Shown one piece after another: positions 46,633 through 57,000 of a stretch of 58,852 nt of DNA. Source of the DNA: DAIQON01 sp036787835. GTDB taxonomy: Bacteria; Patescibacteriota; Saccharimonadia; Saccharimonadales; UBA4665. Each line of letters begins with the position of its first letter. Position 1 is the stretch's first letter. The stretch spans positions 1 through 58,852 of the forward strand of contig DAIQON010000005.1 of assembly GCA_036787835.1 (NCBI GenBank), read 5' to 3'. The notes below the pieces were generated by a model. The model was not told the DNA's origin, searched no databases, and saw nothing but the letters and a program-made list of their open reading frames with translations. A program made the position numbers and the translations under genes.

Positions 46633-48720
46633 TTATTTAGCGTTCTTGGCAATGATTGCTTCGGATACGTTATTAGGTACATCAGCATAGTGGTCAAGCT
46701 CCATAGAGCTACTTGCTCGACCTTGAGTTGAGCTTCGTAGGTTGGTGGTATATCCGAACATTTCTCCCAAAGGTACGAAGGCTGTTATTTCTTTAATACC
46801 AGTCGTTAGGTCTTCCATTGACTCAATGCGTCCACGCTTAGAGTTCAGATCACCAATTACGTCACCCATGTAGCTTTCAGGTGTAACTACTACTACTTTC
46901 ATAACTGGCTCAAGTAGTGTTGGGCTTGCCTTACGGACACCTTCTTGGAGGGCCATAGAACCAGCAATTGAGAAGGCCATTTCGCTAGAGTCAACATCAT
47001 GGTAGCTGCCGTCATATAGTTCGGCTTTAATGTCTACCACTGGGTAGCCAGCTATAACACCGTTGCTCATTGCTTCTTCGATACCCTTTCGAACAGCTGG
47101 AATGTATTCACTGGGCACGACACCACCCTTAATTGAGTTAATAAACTCATAGCCTTTGCCTTGTTCGTTTTGCGATAGTCTAATCCAAACGTCACCGTAT
47201 TGACCACGGCCACCAGATTGTCGAACGAACTTACCCTGAACTTCAACAGCATCTTTCCGAATAGTTTCTCGGTAAGCAACTTGGGGTTGTCCAATATTAG
47301 CTTCGACAGAGAATTCACGCTTCATTCGATCAACAATGATTTCAAGGTGTAGCTCACCCATACCGCGGATGATAGTCTGACCGGTTTCATCGTCGACGTT
47401 AATTCTAAAAGTAGGATCTTCTTCAGCTAGTCGTTGAAGAGCAATACTCATCTTCTCTTGGTCGGCCTTAGTCTTAGGCTCAATAGCAATAGACACTGGA
47501 GGGTCTGGGAAAGTAATGCTTTCAAGGACAATTGGATTTGTTGGGTCACAAAGAGTGTTCCCTGTCGTAGTAGCCTTCAGGCCAACAATAGCCGCAATGT
47601 CACCAGCTGTAACTTCACTTACGTCTTCACGCTTATCTGCTTGCATACGAACAATTCGACCAACACGTTCTTTTTGACCAGTCGAGCTATTTAAAATGTA
47701 AGAACCCGCATTGATCTTGCCGGAATAAACCCTAAAGTAAGCTAGCTTACCGACAAATGGATCAGTGGCAATCTTGAAGGCTAGACCTGAGAATGGCTGA
47801 GTGATGTCGCTAGTGCGTTCTATTTCCTCGCCAGTTTTAGGATGAGTTCCCCAGGTAGCTCCACGGTTTAATGGGCTTGGAAGTAGATCAGTGACTGCGT
47901 CGAGTACTTTTTCTACGATTACGCCACGGCCATCACCGCCAGTAACAGCGTAGAATTTGCCGGTTAGAACAGCTATTCTGACAGCTTCTTTGATTTCTTC
48001 GTTACTCAGGCCTTCTTCGCCCACTTCAAAGTACTTTTCGAGTAAGGTTTCGTCTTCAGCTACAGCGTTTTCAATTAGTAGGCTTCGGTACTTAGCAACT
48101 TTATCAGCCATGTCAGCCGGAATCTCTGTTTCTACTAACTCGTGGTCGGTAAATTCTTTATAGCTATAGGCCTTCATATTTATAAGGTCGACAATACCAT
48201 TGATGCTTTGTTCAAAGCCTATGGGTAAGTGAATTGGGAAAGCACGCTTACTAAGTCTGGCGTGAATAGTCTCTAGAGACTTGTAGAAGTCTCCTCCGGT
48301 TTGGTTGATCTTGTTGATGAAACAAATTCGAGGAACTCCATACCTATCTGCTTGTCGCCAAACAGTTTCAGACTGTGATTCAACACCCATCTTGCCGTCA
48401 AAGACGACAACAGCACCGTCAAGAACTCGAAGTGAGCGTTCAACTTCTACTGTGAAGTCAATATGTCCTGGGGTGTCGATAATGTTAATTTGATGATCTT
48501 TCCAATAGCAAGTAACAGCTGCAGATACAATAGTAATACCGCGCTCTCGTTCCTGAGCCATCCAGTCAGTTGTAGTTTCACCTTCGTGAACTGCACCAAT
48601 TTTGTGCTTAAGACCAGTCCTGTAGAGGATGCCTTCAGTTGTTGTAGTCTTGCCTGCATCGATATGGGCAATAATGCCGATGTTTCGAATTTTAGCAATA
48701 GGGTATTTCTTGTCTGCCAT
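46633..48720 (-). CDS. fusA: Elongation factor G
   Basis: A 695-aa translocase GTPase: NIGIIAHIDAGKTTTTEGIL (P-loop), IDTPGHIDFTVEVERSLRVL (G3) and FINKINQTG (G4). The typical domain IV RQSGGRGQYGDVWIRL is present. It drives tRNA-mRNA movement. Order rpsL-rpsG-(unknown)-fusA-tuf is the str operon with one insertion. Confidence 0.98.
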   Translation of the reverse strand: MADKKYPIAKIRNIGIIAHIDAGKTTTTEGILYRTGLKHKIGAVHEGETTTDWMAQERERGITIVSAAVTCYWKDHQINIIDTPGHIDFTVEVERSLRVLDGAVVVFDGKMGVESQSETVWRQADRYGVPRICFINKINQTGGDFYKSLETIHARLSKRAFPIHLPIGFEQSINGIVDLINMKAYSYKEFTDHELVETEIPADMADKVAKYRSLLIENAVAEDETLLEKYFEVGEEGLSNEEIKEAVRIAVLTGKFYAVTGGDGRGVIVEKVLDAVTDLLPSPLNRGATWGTHPKTGEEIERTSDITQPFSGLAFKIATDPFVGKLAYFRVYSGKINAGSYILNSSTGQKERVGRIVRMQADKREDVSEVTAGDIAAIVGLKATTTGNTLCDPTNPIVLESITFPDPPVSIAIEPKTKADQEKMSIALQRLAEEDPTFRINVDDETGQTIIRGMGELHLEIIVDRMKREFSVEANIGQPQVAYRETIRKDAVEVQGKFVRQSGGRGQYGDVWIRLSQNEQGKGYEFINSIKGGVVPSEYIPAVRKGIEEAMSNGVIAGYPVVDIKAELYDGSYHDVDSSEMAFSIAGSMALQEGVRKASPTLLEPVMKVVVVTPESYMGDVIGDLNSKRGRIESMEDLTTGIKEITAFVPLGEMFGYTTNLRSSTQGRASSSMELDHYADVPNNVSEAIIAKNAK

Positions 48721-48777
48721 TTACTTCCTTATGATTTCTTAAATTTATCTATAAATATCTCTGTTAAACATACTTGA

Positions 48778-49113
48778 TTAGGGGTTATTAGTCAATTCAG
48801 TGTAGCTTTCGATTTGCCGTCTAAACAATGCAGATTGCAGTTCTTCAAGGTTTGCCTGTTGAGCAGCATGTATGCGATCTAGATGGATGCCATGTAGATA
48901 TATAGGAACTCTATGGAAGTATTCCCCAAAAATATAGGGTGAAGTTTCGGCTCGTGCTCGCATTTCGAATAATCTTCTAACCTTGGCATTAACGATACCT
49001 TCGTAGGCCAGTTTTCGATACACAAGAGTTGTGACATCACCGAGAGTATCTTCGCCGGTTGAATCAGGTGCTTCGTAGATTGGTTCAGAATTATCGAAAT
49101 CTGGATTAGTCAT
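48778..49113 (-). CDS. Hypothetical protein in the str operon
   Basis: A 111-aa protein between rpsG and fusA; the start is the ATG at 49113 (MTNPDFDNSEPIYEAPDS), with a GTG four codons upstream as an alternative and AGAAGG as a weak ribosome site. The acidic N-terminus is followed by a helical, Arg-rich part (RKLAYEGIVNAKVRRLFEMR and HAAQQANLEELQSALFRRQ). Family not recognised. It is co-oriented and tightly placed, so it is likely co-transcribed with the translation genes and could be ribosome- or factor-associated. Confidence 0.65.
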   Translation of the reverse strand: MTNPDFDNSEPIYEAPDSTGEDTLGDVTTLVYRKLAYEGIVNAKVRRLFEMRARAETSPYIFGEYFHRVPIYLHGIHLDRIHAAQQANLEELQSALFRRQIESYTELTNNP

Positions 49114-49138
49114 GATATCAGCCACCTTCTAATTTAGA

Positions 49139-49618
49139 TTAGAACCTAGCAAAGTGGGCGAAGGCACGGTTAGCTTCAGCCATCTTGTGGGTGTCTTCGC
49201 GTTTCTTAACTGCGTTACCTTGGTTGTTGAAGGCATCTTCAAGTTCGTGGGCAATTCGGTCTACCATAGGCATACCTTTTCGTGAACGAGCAGCAGCTAC
49301 AAACCACATAGTAGTTAAGTGCTGTTGTCTTTGTCCCTTTACTTCAAATGGAATCTGGTAGTTAGCGCCACCGACACGACGTGATCTAGTTTCTAGGTGT
49401 GGTTGGACGTTCTTCATAGCTTGTTCGAAGACTTCTAGAGGGTTTTGTACCTTAAGTCGCTCAGCAGCTTTTTGCATGCCCTCATAAACAATTCGTTCAG
49501 CAAGTTGTTTCTTGCCGTTTAACATAACTCGGTTAATCAGCTTCTGTACTTGTTTAGATTTGTAGACTCGGTCTTCGGGTACTTCTCGAATTAGAGACTT
49601 GGTAACTTTACGTGGCAT
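49139..49618 (-). CDS. rpsG: Ribosomal protein uS7
   Basis: A 159-aa protein: PEDRVYKSKQVQKLINRVML and ARSRKGMPMVDRIAHELEDA are uS7, the head assembly initiator. It overlaps rpsL by one base. Confidence 0.97.
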   Translation of the reverse strand: MPRKVTKSLIREVPEDRVYKSKQVQKLINRVMLNGKKQLAERIVYEGMQKAAERLKVQNPLEVFEQAMKNVQPHLETRSRRVGGANYQIPFEVKGQRQQHLTTMWFVAAARSRKGMPMVDRIAHELEDAFNNQGNAVKKREDTHKMAEANRAFAHFARF

Positions 49619-50031
49619 TATTTTGTCTCCTTCTTCGTTCCGTATTTTGAGCGACCTTGTTTTCGGTCACTAACACCCTGAAGGTCTAGGCTGCCACGGA
49701 CAATGTGGTAACGAACACCAGGAAGGTCTTTCACTCGACCACCACGAACTAAGACGGCTGCGTGTTCTTGAAGGTTATGTCCTTCGCCACCAATGTAGGC
49801 CCAAACTTCGTAGCCGTTAGTCAATCTAACACGAGCTACTTTTCGTAGCGCTGAGTTAGGCTTTTTAGGTGTCTTGGTAGTAACTTTGACACATACGCCA
49901 CGTTTAAACGGTGAAGCTTTTTCGTAGTTTGTATTTTTAATGTTGTTTACCACACGCTGCATAGCTGGTGATTTACTTTTAGAAGTAATTTTCACCCGTG
50001 GTTTACGGACTAATTGGTTAATTGTTGGCAC
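49618..50031 (-). CDS. rpsL: Ribosomal protein uS12
   Basis: A 137-aa decoding-centre protein: MPTINQLVRKPR, TTKTPKKPNSALRKVARVRL and VRGGRVKDLPGVRYHIVRG. The lysines at the known streptomycin-resistance positions (in TPKKPNS and GRVKDLPG) are the sensitive wild type. Confidence 0.98.
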   Translation of the reverse strand: MPTINQLVRKPRVKITSKSKSPAMQRVVNNIKNTNYEKASPFKRGVCVKVTTKTPKKPNSALRKVARVRLTNGYEVWAYIGGEGHNLQEHAAVLVRGGRVKDLPGVRYHIVRGSLDLQGVSDRKQGRSKYGTKKETK

Positions 50032-50177
50032 TTAATGTCTCCTTATATTCTGACTCTACTGCTTCGATAGGGGTTTGTGCCTGCCCTATAGGCTCAGAGT
50101 TCAAAACTTGTTTACTTACTTTAACTCTTCTAATTTATAGCTTATGTTAACAGATTAGGGCTGGTCTTGCAAGCTCT

Positions 50178-53100
50178 TCAGGCGGTTTCACCTACGAGCA
50201 GTTCGTCATCGGCAGCTAGAGCTACTTCTTCGTCGTCCTCTTCACGGAAACCGGTACCGACAGGAATCTTTCGACCCAAGATAACGTTTTCCTTAAGACC
50301 GACTAAGCGGTCAATCTTACCGCTTGTTGCGGCGGCGATTAGAACTCTTGTAGTGTCTTGGAATGAAGCGGCACTTAGGAATGAGTCAGTACTTAGGGAA
50401 GCCTTGGTAATACCAAGCAGTAGCTGAGTGTACTTAGCAGGGTGTTTCTTCGCTTTGACTATTCCTTCGTTGGCTTCGACTACAGCTAACTTACTTACGA
50501 CATCACCAGTTACGAATTCGCTATCGATAGCTTCTTCGATTTGGACTCGGCTAAACATCTGTCGAACGATGATCTCAAGGTGCTTGTCGGCAATATTCTG
50601 ACCCTGACCAGCAAAGATCTTAAGGATTTCGTTCATGATGTAGCGCTGAGTTGGCTGTACGCCTTGTAGTCGCATTAAGTCATGTAAGTTTATAGAACCG
50701 TTGGTTAGTCGTTGACCGGCAACAACTGTGTCGCCGTCTTTAATTTGCAACTGTTTGAAACCTGGGATCTCATAACGAAGCACACTTTGCTTAGTTGGAG
50801 AGATTATTACTTCCTTCTTAGTGAAGTTAGCTTTTCCAGCCATAGTTGCAATTACTGGTTCGCTGCCGTCTTCTAGAGCCGCGATTACGTCTCCAGCAGC
50901 AACGTCTGAACCACTTGCAATTTGCGGCTTTCGCTCACCAAGTTTCATAGTAACTGATTCTTTTTCGTCAGCAGTTACTTGAACAACGTAGTGATCGCCT
51001 TCTTCAAATGCGTTAACTAGGCCGCTAATTTCAGTTAAGTAGGCTTGACCCTTTGGAGTTCTTACTTCGAACAACTCTTCAATTCTTGAAAGACCTTGGG
51101 CAGTGTCGTCGGCCAATACGGCTCCAGCACGGTGCTTAGAGTCAAGGCTTAGCTGGGTACCAGGCTCGCCAATACTTTGTGCGGCGATAACGCCAATTGG
51201 GTGGTGATCAGCAACTAGGTTTCCAGTTGCTGGGTCAACTCCGTAAGACTTCCTGGCAACGCCATGAACGTTGTTTGAGCTAAGAGCACTCAGGATCTTA
51301 ATTCCATCAATTGCTTCATCGGCATCGATCTTTTCAGCGATCTCTTGGGTAATTTGTTCACCAGCCTTAAGTAGTCCGGGAACTTTTTCGGCAGAGAATC
51401 GGCCAATTAGACGTGATGCGTAAGTGACACCTATTTCGGCAGCGTCGCTTCTCAGTAGTGCAAACCCTGGGTCGTTATTGTTTTCGTCAGAAATCGTGAA
51501 CACATCTTGAGAGACATCAACTAGTCGTCTTGTTAGATAACCAGCATCAGCAGTCTTAAGTGCAATATCGATTAGGGCTTTTCGAGTACCACGAGTACCG
51601 GTGAAATATTCTAGTGGGTCTAGACCCTGGATGTATCCGACTTTAATAGGTAGTTCAATAGCCTGTCCAGATGCATCAGACTGTACGCCAAGCATACCTA
51701 CGGACATTTTCATCTGTGAGATGTTACCACGAGCACCAGATGTGATGGCGATAGCCATCGATGAGTCTTCGCCAACCATTTGCTTGGCTAGAAGTTCCTG
51801 AACGTGAGAGTCAACTTTTGTCCAGTTCTCAACTGTTAGTCGGTGTCGTTCATCGTCGTTGATGAAACCTTGTTCGTACTGATCAGCTATTGCTTTAGCT
51901 CGGTCTTCACCTTCGTCAATGACTGGAGCCATACCCTTAATCGGGGTAAAGTCGCTCATACCCATTGATAGGCCTGAGACGGTTGCGTAATTGAAACCGA
52001 TGTCTTTTAGGTCATCGGCGATTTCAGCGGTCTTTTCCTGTCCATAGATGCCATAGATCTTAGCCATTACTTGCTGCAACTTCTTCTTGGTCATAGCTTC
52101 GTCTTGGAAGGCGAAGTCTTCTGGGAAGATCTCATTGAACAGTAGTCGTCCAACTGTTGTCTTCATCTTTTGACCACGGTAAGGTACTTCAACAAACGAT
52201 TGGAGGCTTACCTTGTTGGCGTCTAGAGCCATCAGAACTTCATCAAAGCTGGAGTATCTAACTGTCTTGCTAGAGTCCATGTTTGGTCGTTCGTATGTAA
52301 GGTAGTAACAACCAAGAACAATGTCTTGTTCAATGTGTAGAATTGGTGAACCATCAGCTGGCTTAAGTAGGTTCCTATTTGCAGCCATTATATCTCGAGC
52401 TTCAGCCTGTGCTTCGTCGCTTAGAGGTAAATGAACTGCCATTTGGTCGCCATCGAAGTCGGCATTAAAACCTTTACAAACTAGAGGGTGCAACTGGATA
52501 GCACGGCCTTCAATAAGTACTGGCTGAAAAGCCTGGATACTTAGTCGGTGAAGACTTGGCGCACGGTTAAGTAGAACGTACTTACCTTTAATTACTTCGT
52601 CTAGGGCGTCCCAGACAACTGTCTCAGCCATTTCAATTAGTCTTGAAGCGCTTCGAATGTTGTGGGCTTGCTCACGAGCAATTAACTCACCAATTACGAA
52701 TGGCTTGAATAGTTCTAGGGCCATCATCTTTGGAAGTCCACACTGACTGATCTTTAGTTCAGGACCAGCAACAATAACTGAACGTCCTGAGTAGTCAACT
52801 CGCTTACCAAGTAGGTTCTGGCGGAATCGACCTTGCTTTCCTTTGAGTAGGTCAGAAAGGCTCTTTAGTCGCCTACGTTGGCCAGTAGCGGCTACGGCTC
52901 GACCAGAACGGGCGCTGTTGTTGTCTATAAGAGCATCAACAGCTTCTTGAAGCATTCGTTGTTCGTTACGGCGAATAACTTCAGGAGCGTTTAGATCAAG
53001 TAGTTTCTTAAGACGGTTGTTTCGGTTAATGACACGCCTGTATAGGTCGTTCATGTCGCTAGTAGCAAAACGGCCACCAGTTAGCTGAACCATAGGTCGA

Positions 53101-54020
53101 AGATCTGGAGGGATAACAGGTAGTACGCTTAGGCACATTGATCCTGGGTGAATCCCGGCACGTTGCATGCTTTCTAAAAGTCTTAATCGCTTCATAATCT
53201 TCTTCTTGCGTTGACCCTTGGCCTCTTCTGCTTCAGCAGTTAGTGCGGCTACAAGCTTTTCTAGATCGATTTCGTCTAGCAAGTCTTTTAGGGCTGCGCC
53301 ACCCATTCCTACCTTGATCAGCTCACGTACGTCAGTTGGTAGGTTACGGTAGTCAGTTTCACTAATTAGACTTAGTTTTTCAAGACCGCTAAGCTGATCT
53401 TTTAATTGTTCAAAGTCAGCTGTAACTTCTTCAATTTCTTTAGTTCGCATTTCAGCAAGTGCTTTAACGTTGGCATTCTCGTCTTCAGCTTCTTTGTCGT
53501 AACGGGCTGTGATAGCTTCTTTTGCTGCTGCAAATTCAGCTTCTTTATTTGCAAGTAGTTGGTCGCGCTTTTCAACTTCTACATTTTTAATGATGTAGCT
53601 AGCAAAATAAGCGATTCTCTCTAGGTTCTTTACGGTCATGCCTAGAAGTAGGCCAATAGCTGATGGTGTTCCACGTAGGAACCAGATATGAGCTACTGGT
53701 ACTGCTAGGTTGATGTGACCCATTCGTTCTCGTCGAACGATTGATTTAGTCACTAGTTCGCCGTTCTTGTCGACGGCAGCTTCACGACTTCTTACGCCCT
53801 TGTACTTAGCGTCATGAGGGTTAATGTCTTTAACTGGTCCAAAAATTCGTTCACAGAATAGTCCATCTCGCTCAGGCTTTTGAGTCCTATAGTTAATGGT
53901 TTCTGGTTTTGTGACTTCGCCGTAACTCCAATCGAGGATATCTGTTGGGCTAGCTACTGCTAGTCTTACAGCATCAAAGTCGGCAATGTCTGTGCTTGCG
54001 TTGTATCTACTAGGACTCAT
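50178..54020 (-). CDS. rpoC: RNA polymerase beta-prime subunit, zinc ligands lost
   Basis: A 1280-aa catalytic subunit: the metal-binding NADFDGDQMAVH and later GVIAAQSIGEPGTQLSLDSKH are intact. The N-terminal zinc ribbon is present in outline, GLFCERIFGPVKD to IVRRERMGHINLA, but its four Cys are gone (INPHDAKYKGVRSREAAVDK). The second zinc site is also lost: SALSSNNVHGVARKSYG stands where SCDTDFGVCAHCYG occurs in E. coli, and DENNND replaces the DDCG end. A coiled-coil-rich insertion of about 130 residues follows near residue 155. It starts 1 nt after rpoB ends. Confidence 0.97.
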   Translation of the reverse strand: MSPSRYNASTDIADFDAVRLAVASPTDILDWSYGEVTKPETINYRTQKPERDGLFCERIFGPVKDINPHDAKYKGVRSREAAVDKNGELVTKSIVRRERMGHINLAVPVAHIWFLRGTPSAIGLLLGMTVKNLERIAYFASYIIKNVEVEKRDQLLANKEAEFAAAKEAITARYDKEAEDENANVKALAEMRTKEIEEVTADFEQLKDQLSGLEKLSLISETDYRNLPTDVRELIKVGMGGAALKDLLDEIDLEKLVAALTAEAEEAKGQRKKKIMKRLRLLESMQRAGIHPGSMCLSVLPVIPPDLRPMVQLTGGRFATSDMNDLYRRVINRNNRLKKLLDLNAPEVIRRNEQRMLQEAVDALIDNNSARSGRAVAATGQRRRLKSLSDLLKGKQGRFRQNLLGKRVDYSGRSVIVAGPELKISQCGLPKMMALELFKPFVIGELIAREQAHNIRSASRLIEMAETVVWDALDEVIKGKYVLLNRAPSLHRLSIQAFQPVLIEGRAIQLHPLVCKGFNADFDGDQMAVHLPLSDEAQAEARDIMAANRNLLKPADGSPILHIEQDIVLGCYYLTYERPNMDSSKTVRYSSFDEVLMALDANKVSLQSFVEVPYRGQKMKTTVGRLLFNEIFPEDFAFQDEAMTKKKLQQVMAKIYGIYGQEKTAEIADDLKDIGFNYATVSGLSMGMSDFTPIKGMAPVIDEGEDRAKAIADQYEQGFINDDERHRLTVENWTKVDSHVQELLAKQMVGEDSSMAIAITSGARGNISQMKMSVGMLGVQSDASGQAIELPIKVGYIQGLDPLEYFTGTRGTRKALIDIALKTADAGYLTRRLVDVSQDVFTISDENNNDPGFALLRSDAAEIGVTYASRLIGRFSAEKVPGLLKAGEQITQEIAEKIDADEAIDGIKILSALSSNNVHGVARKSYGVDPATGNLVADHHPIGVIAAQSIGEPGTQLSLDSKHRAGAVLADDTAQGLSRIEELFEVRTPKGQAYLTEISGLVNAFEEGDHYVVQVTADEKESVTMKLGERKPQIASGSDVAAGDVIAALEDGSEPVIATMAGKANFTKKEVIISPTKQSVLRYEIPGFKQLQIKDGDTVVAGQRLTNGSINLHDLMRLQGVQPTQRYIMNEILKIFAGQGQNIADKHLEIIVRQMFSRVQIEEAIDSEFVTGDVVSKLAVVEANEGIVKAKKHPAKYTQLLLGITKASLSTDSFLSAASFQDTTRVLIAAATSGKIDRLVGLKENVILGRKIPVGTGFREEDDEEVALAADDELLVGETA

Positions 54021-54021
54021 C

Positions 54022-57000
54022 TTAGGCTACCTCCCCTGAATCAGTTACTGTTTCTTGGTCCTCGTCTGCACTCACCACCGCAACAGTGACGGTATCATCA
54101 CTAGCTGGTGCAGTTGAGTCTGCTGTCAGACCATCATTTAAGTCAATCGAGTCAAATTCATCGAGTGAAGCTTCTTCAGTTACGTCCACTTCAGATATCG
54201 AAGGCTTTGGAACCTCAATATCGGATAAGTGTGCCGCTTCGTCTTGGATATTGCTGGCTAAGACTGCTTCAGCATCAACTACATTGTCTGAGTGAACTAG
54301 GTCTACTTTAAGGCCAAGACCTTGAAGTTCCTTAACAAGCACATTGAAGCTCTCTGGGATCTTAGGCCCAACAATTTCAGTCTTCTTGATGATTGATTCG
54401 TAAGCTTTGCTTCGTCCGTAAACATCATCAGACTTAATAGTAAGCATTTCCTGCAAGGTGGTTGCTGCGCCGTAAGCTTCTAGGGCCCAGACTTCCATTT
54501 CACCAAATCGCTGTCCACCGTTTTGGGCCTTACCGCCAAGTGGTTGTTGAGTAACCATTGTGTAAGGGCCTGTTGAACGAGCGTGAATCTTGTCGGCAAC
54601 CATGTGGTTTAGCTTAATCATGTACATCGAACCAACGGTTGTCATTTCCTTGAAAGCGTCACCAGTTCGTCCGTCAAATAGTTGCTGCTTACCATCTTCA
54701 GGGAAGCCAGCCTCTTTAAGTAGGTCTTGAATCTTGCTGACCGGAACTCCATTAAATGAAGGACTAGCAACTTTTAGACCTAAAGCTCGTGCAGCCATAC
54801 CAAGGTGAGTTTCAAATAACTGGCCGACGTTCATACGGCTAGGCACACCAAGTGGGTTCAAAACAATATCTACCGGAGTACCATCAGCCATGAATGGCAT
54901 ATCTTCAACTGGTAGGATTCGAGCAATAACACCCTTGTTACCGTGTCGTCCACCTAGCTTGTCGCCAACGGCGATTTTACGCATTTGAGCTACGAATACT
55001 TGAATTTGCTTTAGTACACCGGCTTTAAGCTCGTGGCCGTTTTCACGACTAAATACTTTTACACCAACAACTTTTCCGTGTTTGCCGTTACTCATTCGCT
55101 GTGAAGTATCTCGAACTTCCTTGGCTTTTTCACCAAAGATAGCTCTAAGTAGTCGTTCTTCGCTGGAAAGTTCTTGTTCACCTTTAGGTGTAATCTTACC
55201 AACCAAGATATCTCCTGGGTGTACTTCGGCGCCAATTCGAACGATTCCGTCTTCGTCAAGATGACGCAGTGTTTCTTCAGAAACGTTAGGAATATCGCTG
55301 GTAACAATTTCAGGTCCGAGCTTGGTTTCACGTACTTCAATCATGAAGTCGACAATATGAACGCTGGTAAGCGTGTCATCCTCAACTAGTTTTCGGCTAA
55401 TAATGATAGCATCTTCGAAGTTGTAGCCACTCCATGGCATGAAAGCTGCAATAAGGTCTTTACCTAGAGCTAGCTCGCCGCCTTCAATTGACATACCTTC
55501 AACAAGTACGTCGCCCTTCTTAACTTTGTCGCCGGAACTAACAACAACCTTTTGGTTAATTGAAGTACCTTCGTTTGAGCGAATAAAGCGTTGAGGTTCG
55601 TAAGTAACACTACCTTCTTTGTATTTAACAACTACGCTCTGAGCAGTTGCGCTGATTACTTCACCGTCTGCTTCAGCTAGAGTAACCTGACCAGTGTTTT
55701 CAGCAGCAGCTTTTTCTAGTCCAGTTCCAACGATCGGTGACTGTGGGCTAATAAGCGGTACAGCCTGCCTTTGTTGGTTAGATCCCATAAGACTTCGATA
55801 TACATAGTTCTTTTCAATGAAAGGTATAAGGCCAGCGCTAGAACCAATAATTTGGTTTCTAGATGCATCCATATAGTTAACGTCGTTTGAATCAACTTCA
55901 CCAGACTTTAGTCTAGTCCTGGCGCTTACGCGCTCATCAACGAAGTAGTTATTATCATCAGTAGCTGCACCTGCACCAGCAATAACTGCTGTCTCTTCTT
56001 CAAATGCGTCTAAATAGATGATGTCATTAGTAAGCTTAGCTTTAACCGGCCAAGTTACTCGGGTACTAATCTTAGCTAGCTTGTCGGCGTCTTTAGCTGT
56101 AACTTTAGCGCCCTTCTTAACTATTACTTTGCCTTTTTCGTCATCAAGATCAACGGCAGCGATATGGCCAACGATGTCTTTAGGAGTAGCGGCATTAATT
56201 ACTTTTCGGTAAGGAGTCTCTATAAAGCCGTAGTCGTTAACACGAGCAAAGTTAGCAAGGTTAAGTACTAGGCCAATGTTAGCGCCTTCAGGAGTTTCTA
56301 CGGCACAAATACGTCCGTAATGAGTAGCGTGAGCATCACGAACTTCAAATCCGGCTCGCTCACGAGATAGTCCACCAGGGCCCATAGAGCTTAGTCGCCT
56401 TTTGTGGGCTAATTCGCTAAGTGGGTTAATCTGGTCCATGAACTGAGATAGCTGAGAGCTAGCAAAGAATTCACGGACAGCAGCAACTATTGGTCGTGCA
56501 TTGATTAACTGTGAAGGGGTCACAGTTTCAATTTCGCTCATTGACATGCGGTCTTTAGTGTTTCGTTCCATCCTAAGAAGACCAATTCTGAATTGTCTCT
56601 GAACCAATTCGCCAACCAACTTAACTCTTCGGTTTGCCAATGAGTCAATATCGTCAGCTGGCTCCTGAGTGTTGTTAAGTCGCATGATTTCAGCAATGAT
56701 TGCGGTAATGTCCTCAAGTCGAAGAATTCGGTTCTTAGACGTATTTGGGACATCAAGGTTTAGTCTTTTATTGATCTTATATCGTCCAACACGGCTAAAG
56801 TCGAAGCGCTTGTAATCGTAGAACATGTGTTCAATAAGACCACGAGCATTTTCTACAGTCGCTAGGTCACCAGGTCGAAGGCGGCGATAAACTTCGATTA
56901 GGGCATCGTTTTGACCACGAGTAGCATCCTTTTCTAGAGTTTTGTCGAGGTAGTTTAGCTTACCTGTGTCTACATGCTTGAAAGTGTCACGCATTTGAGT

